From: Deltaproteobacteria bacterium
Lineage (GTDB): Bacteria > Desulfobacterota > Syntrophia > Syntrophales > UBA2185
Assembly (NCBI GenBank): GCA_026388495.1
Contig: JAPLJQ010000037.1
Span: 1 to 7,326, forward strand
Reading direction: 5' to 3'
DNA: 7,326 nt
The position numbers and the translations under genes are program-made. The number at the start of each line of letters is the position of its first letter. The first letter of the stretch is position 1. Below, in pieces: positions 5,805-7,326 of this stretch. The notes under the pieces were generated by a model, which did not search any database, was not told the DNA's origin, and saw only the letters and a program-made list of their open reading frames with translations.

Positions 5805-7326
5805 ATGTCTAAAAAAAGAGTTTACGAGCTTGCCAGAGAGCTGGGCATTGACAACAAGGAACTTATCTCTCGTTTAGAGAAGCTCGGCATTGCCGTCAGG
5901 TCCCATTCAAGTACTCTTGAGGACAGTGACGTGCAGAAAATACAGCAAGAATTATTATTGGGTGAAACCCGCGAAATAGTTGAGCATAGAGTTAAATCAA
6001 GCGTCATCAGGAGAAGGGCTGTTCGTCCACCGATTGAAGACGTTAAAGTTGAAGAGGTTATTCAAGAGACCGCCCCCGTCAAGCCTGAAAAAAAACAAAA
6101 GGATGGCGCTGCTCCAGAGGAGGTTCCGAAAGTCAAAGACATACCACGGGAAACGGTATCCCCGGTTGTAACTCCGCCAATAGAGCCAGTTTCTCCGAAG
6201 ATTGTTCCGGATGAAACCGCCCGGGTTGACGTCACCAAACCGGAGGCGGTTGTTGTTCCGAAAGAGCCTGAAAAAAAGATTAAACTCATTGAAAAGGAAG
6301 CGCAGCCCACTGTTTTATCTCCACCGTTGACCGTGGGGGCGGAAGAACTACCCGAAAGGAAGGAGAAAGAAGTGGCATTGTTGTCCCCCCAATTGCCGAA
6401 AGAAACGGTCATTGAGCTTAAGAAGGACGTTCATAAAAAGCCCGAGTTAAAGGTCATCAAAGAAGCGGTGCATCCCCAGGTGGAAAAGCCGGTAAATCTG
6501 GACGTTGAAAAGCAGAAGGTAAAGAGCAAAAAACCCGTCGAAGTGGTGATGGAAGAGGCGCCGGCACGGAAGAAAGCCTTTATAAAAAAACTCGTCGATA
6601 AGAAGGACAGACGGGAGGATAAAGAAAGGGAATACAGACCGGCACGATGGAAAGATGGGAAAAAACAGGCCGTCGTCAAGATGAAGAAGACGGTTGTGAC
6701 CACCCCGAAAGCGATTAAAAGAAGGATCAGGGTTGGAGAGGCCATAACTGTCGGAGACCTGGCCAAGAAGATGGGAGTCAAGGCAAGCGAAGTCATTAAT
6801 AAGCTGATCGGACTTGGGATGATGGTAACCATCAACCAGTCCATTGATTGTGATGCAGCGACTCTTATTGCCGCTGAGTTCGGATATCAGGTGGAGTCCA
6901 TCGACGCGGAGTATGATGAGTCTCTGCAAAAAGCGCAGATGCCTTCCGGAAACCTCAAACCGAGAGCGCCTGTCGTCACCATTATGGGGCATGTTGACCA
7001 CGGGAAGACATCCCTGCTGGATGCCATCAGGCGGACCAATGTGATGGGTGGGGAGGCGGGTGGCATTACTCAGGCAATCGGAGCCTATCATGTTCACATA
7101 AATGACAGGGATATTGTATTTTTAGATACCCCGGGGCATGAGGCTTTCACAGCCATGAGGGCGCGGGGAGCTCATGTGACGGATATTGTCGTTCTGGTTG
7201 TCGCTGCCGATGACGGGGTCAGGGATCAGACCATTGAAGCCATCAATCATGCGAGGGTGGCCGGTGTTTCCATTATCGTGGCGATCAATAAAATGGACAA
7301 ACCCGGCGCTGATCCTGGAAAAATCA
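5805..7326 (+). CDS. infB: Translation initiation factor IF2, N-terminal 507 residues (cut by window end)
   Basis: IF2 is the GTPase that brings initiator fMet-tRNA to the 30S subunit and promotes subunit joining. The frame is open from the ATG at 5805 to the window end. The protein begins MSKKRVYELARELGIDNK, an IF2 N-terminal module (about 1-50). A long Lys/Glu/Pro/Val-rich linker (about 60-305) follows, then a second IF2_N module (about 310-367). The G domain shows GHVDHGKT (395-402), the G2 threonine in GGITQ (Thr422), DTPGHE (441-446) and NKMD (495-498). The rest of the G domain and the later domains, including the one that binds fMet-tRNA, lie outside. The likely ribosome binding site is the G-rich run at 5793-5797, seven bases before the ATG; AGGA at 5801-5804 touches the ATG and is too close to be the main one. 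The gap from nusA is 56 bases. Confidence 0.97.
   Translation, partial: MSKKRVYELARELGIDNKELISRLEKLGIAVRSHSSTLEDSDVQKIQQELLLGETREIVEHRVKSSVIRRRAVRPPIEDVKVEEVIQETAPVKPEKKQKDGAAPEEVPKVKDIPRETVSPVVTPPIEPVSPKIVPDETARVDVTKPEAVVVPKEPEKKIKLIEKEAQPTVLSPPLTVGAEELPERKEKEVALLSPQLPKETVIELKKDVHKKPELKVIKEAVHPQVEKPVNLDVEKQKVKSKKPVEVVMEEAPARKKAFIKKLVDKKDRREDKEREYRPARWKDGKKQAVVKMKKTVVTTPKAIKRRIRVGEAITVGDLAKKMGVKASEVINKLIGLGMMVTINQSIDCDAATLIAAEFGYQVESIDAEYDESLQKAQMPSGNLKPRAPVVTIMGHVDHGKTSLLDAIRRTNVMGGEAGGITQAIGAYHVHINDRDIVFLDTPGHEAFTAMRARGAHVTDIVVLVVAADDGVRDQTIEAINHARVAGVSIIVAINKMDKPGADPGKI
6360..6374 (+). promoter_or_regulatory. Possible internal translation start in infB (IF2-beta-like)
   Basis: AAGGAG (6360-6365) stands six bases before an in-frame GTG (6372-6374), codon 190 of infB. 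The sequence and spacing are better than at the annotated infB start. E. coli infB makes a shorter IF2 from an internal GTG at codon 158, also within the N-terminal region. A protein starting here would lack the first IF2_N module but keep part of the linker, the second module and the G domain. The AAGGAG also encodes Lys-Glu in a Lys/Glu-rich linker, so a chance match is possible. Confidence 0.4.

Noticed and set aside
6062..6412. 116-residue Ser/Thr/Gly-rich minus-strand frame
   Set aside because: It is the antisense of the repetitive Lys/Glu/Pro/Val linker of infB; the low complexity comes from the linker codons.

Overview
This is an ordinary housekeeping stretch of a bacterial chromosome. 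Every gene lies on the + strand and the coding density is high. The gene order prfA-prmC-murA-hisD, followed by a tRNA gene and rimP-nusA-infB, together with moderate GC content, a 420-residue NusA with a short C-terminus and an IF2 with a long Lys/Glu/Pro/Val-rich linker, best suits a Deltaproteobacteria/Desulfobacterota-type organism, perhaps Syntrophales-like. That placement is inference from gene order and protein character, not from a search.

Left block (1-3654): the last 34 codons of prfA (release factor 1); a 77-bp inverted-repeat element (110-186) that separates it from prmC (the methyltransferase that modifies release factors); murA (first committed step of peptidoglycan synthesis), starting at a GTG that overlaps the end of prmC by 8 bases; and hisD (last two steps of histidine synthesis), one base after murA. 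prmC, murA and hisD look co-transcribed and are closely coupled.

Middle (3655-3980): 326 bases without a protein gene. A promoter whose -35 box contains the hisD stop codon leads to tRNA-Gly(CCC) at 3741-3815. A weaker promoter candidate follows (3853-3881). Next comes a textbook intrinsic terminator (3912-3937) only 43 bases before rimP, which is best read as an attenuator or boundary terminator in the rimP operon leader.

Right block (3981-7326): rimP (30S maturation), nusA (transcription elongation, termination and antitermination) and infB (initiation factor IF2, cut by the window end inside its G domain). A tRNA gene ahead of rimP-nusA-infB parallels the E. coli metY-rimP-nusA-infB operon, but with a glycine tRNA. 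Inside infB there is a strong Shine-Dalgarno sequence before an in-frame GTG at codon 190, which could give a shorter IF2 form as in E. coli.

I found no undescribed multi-gene system. The points worth a second look are regulatory or structural: the element between prfA and prmC, the rimP leader hairpin, the tRNA-Gly placement, and the internal infB start.
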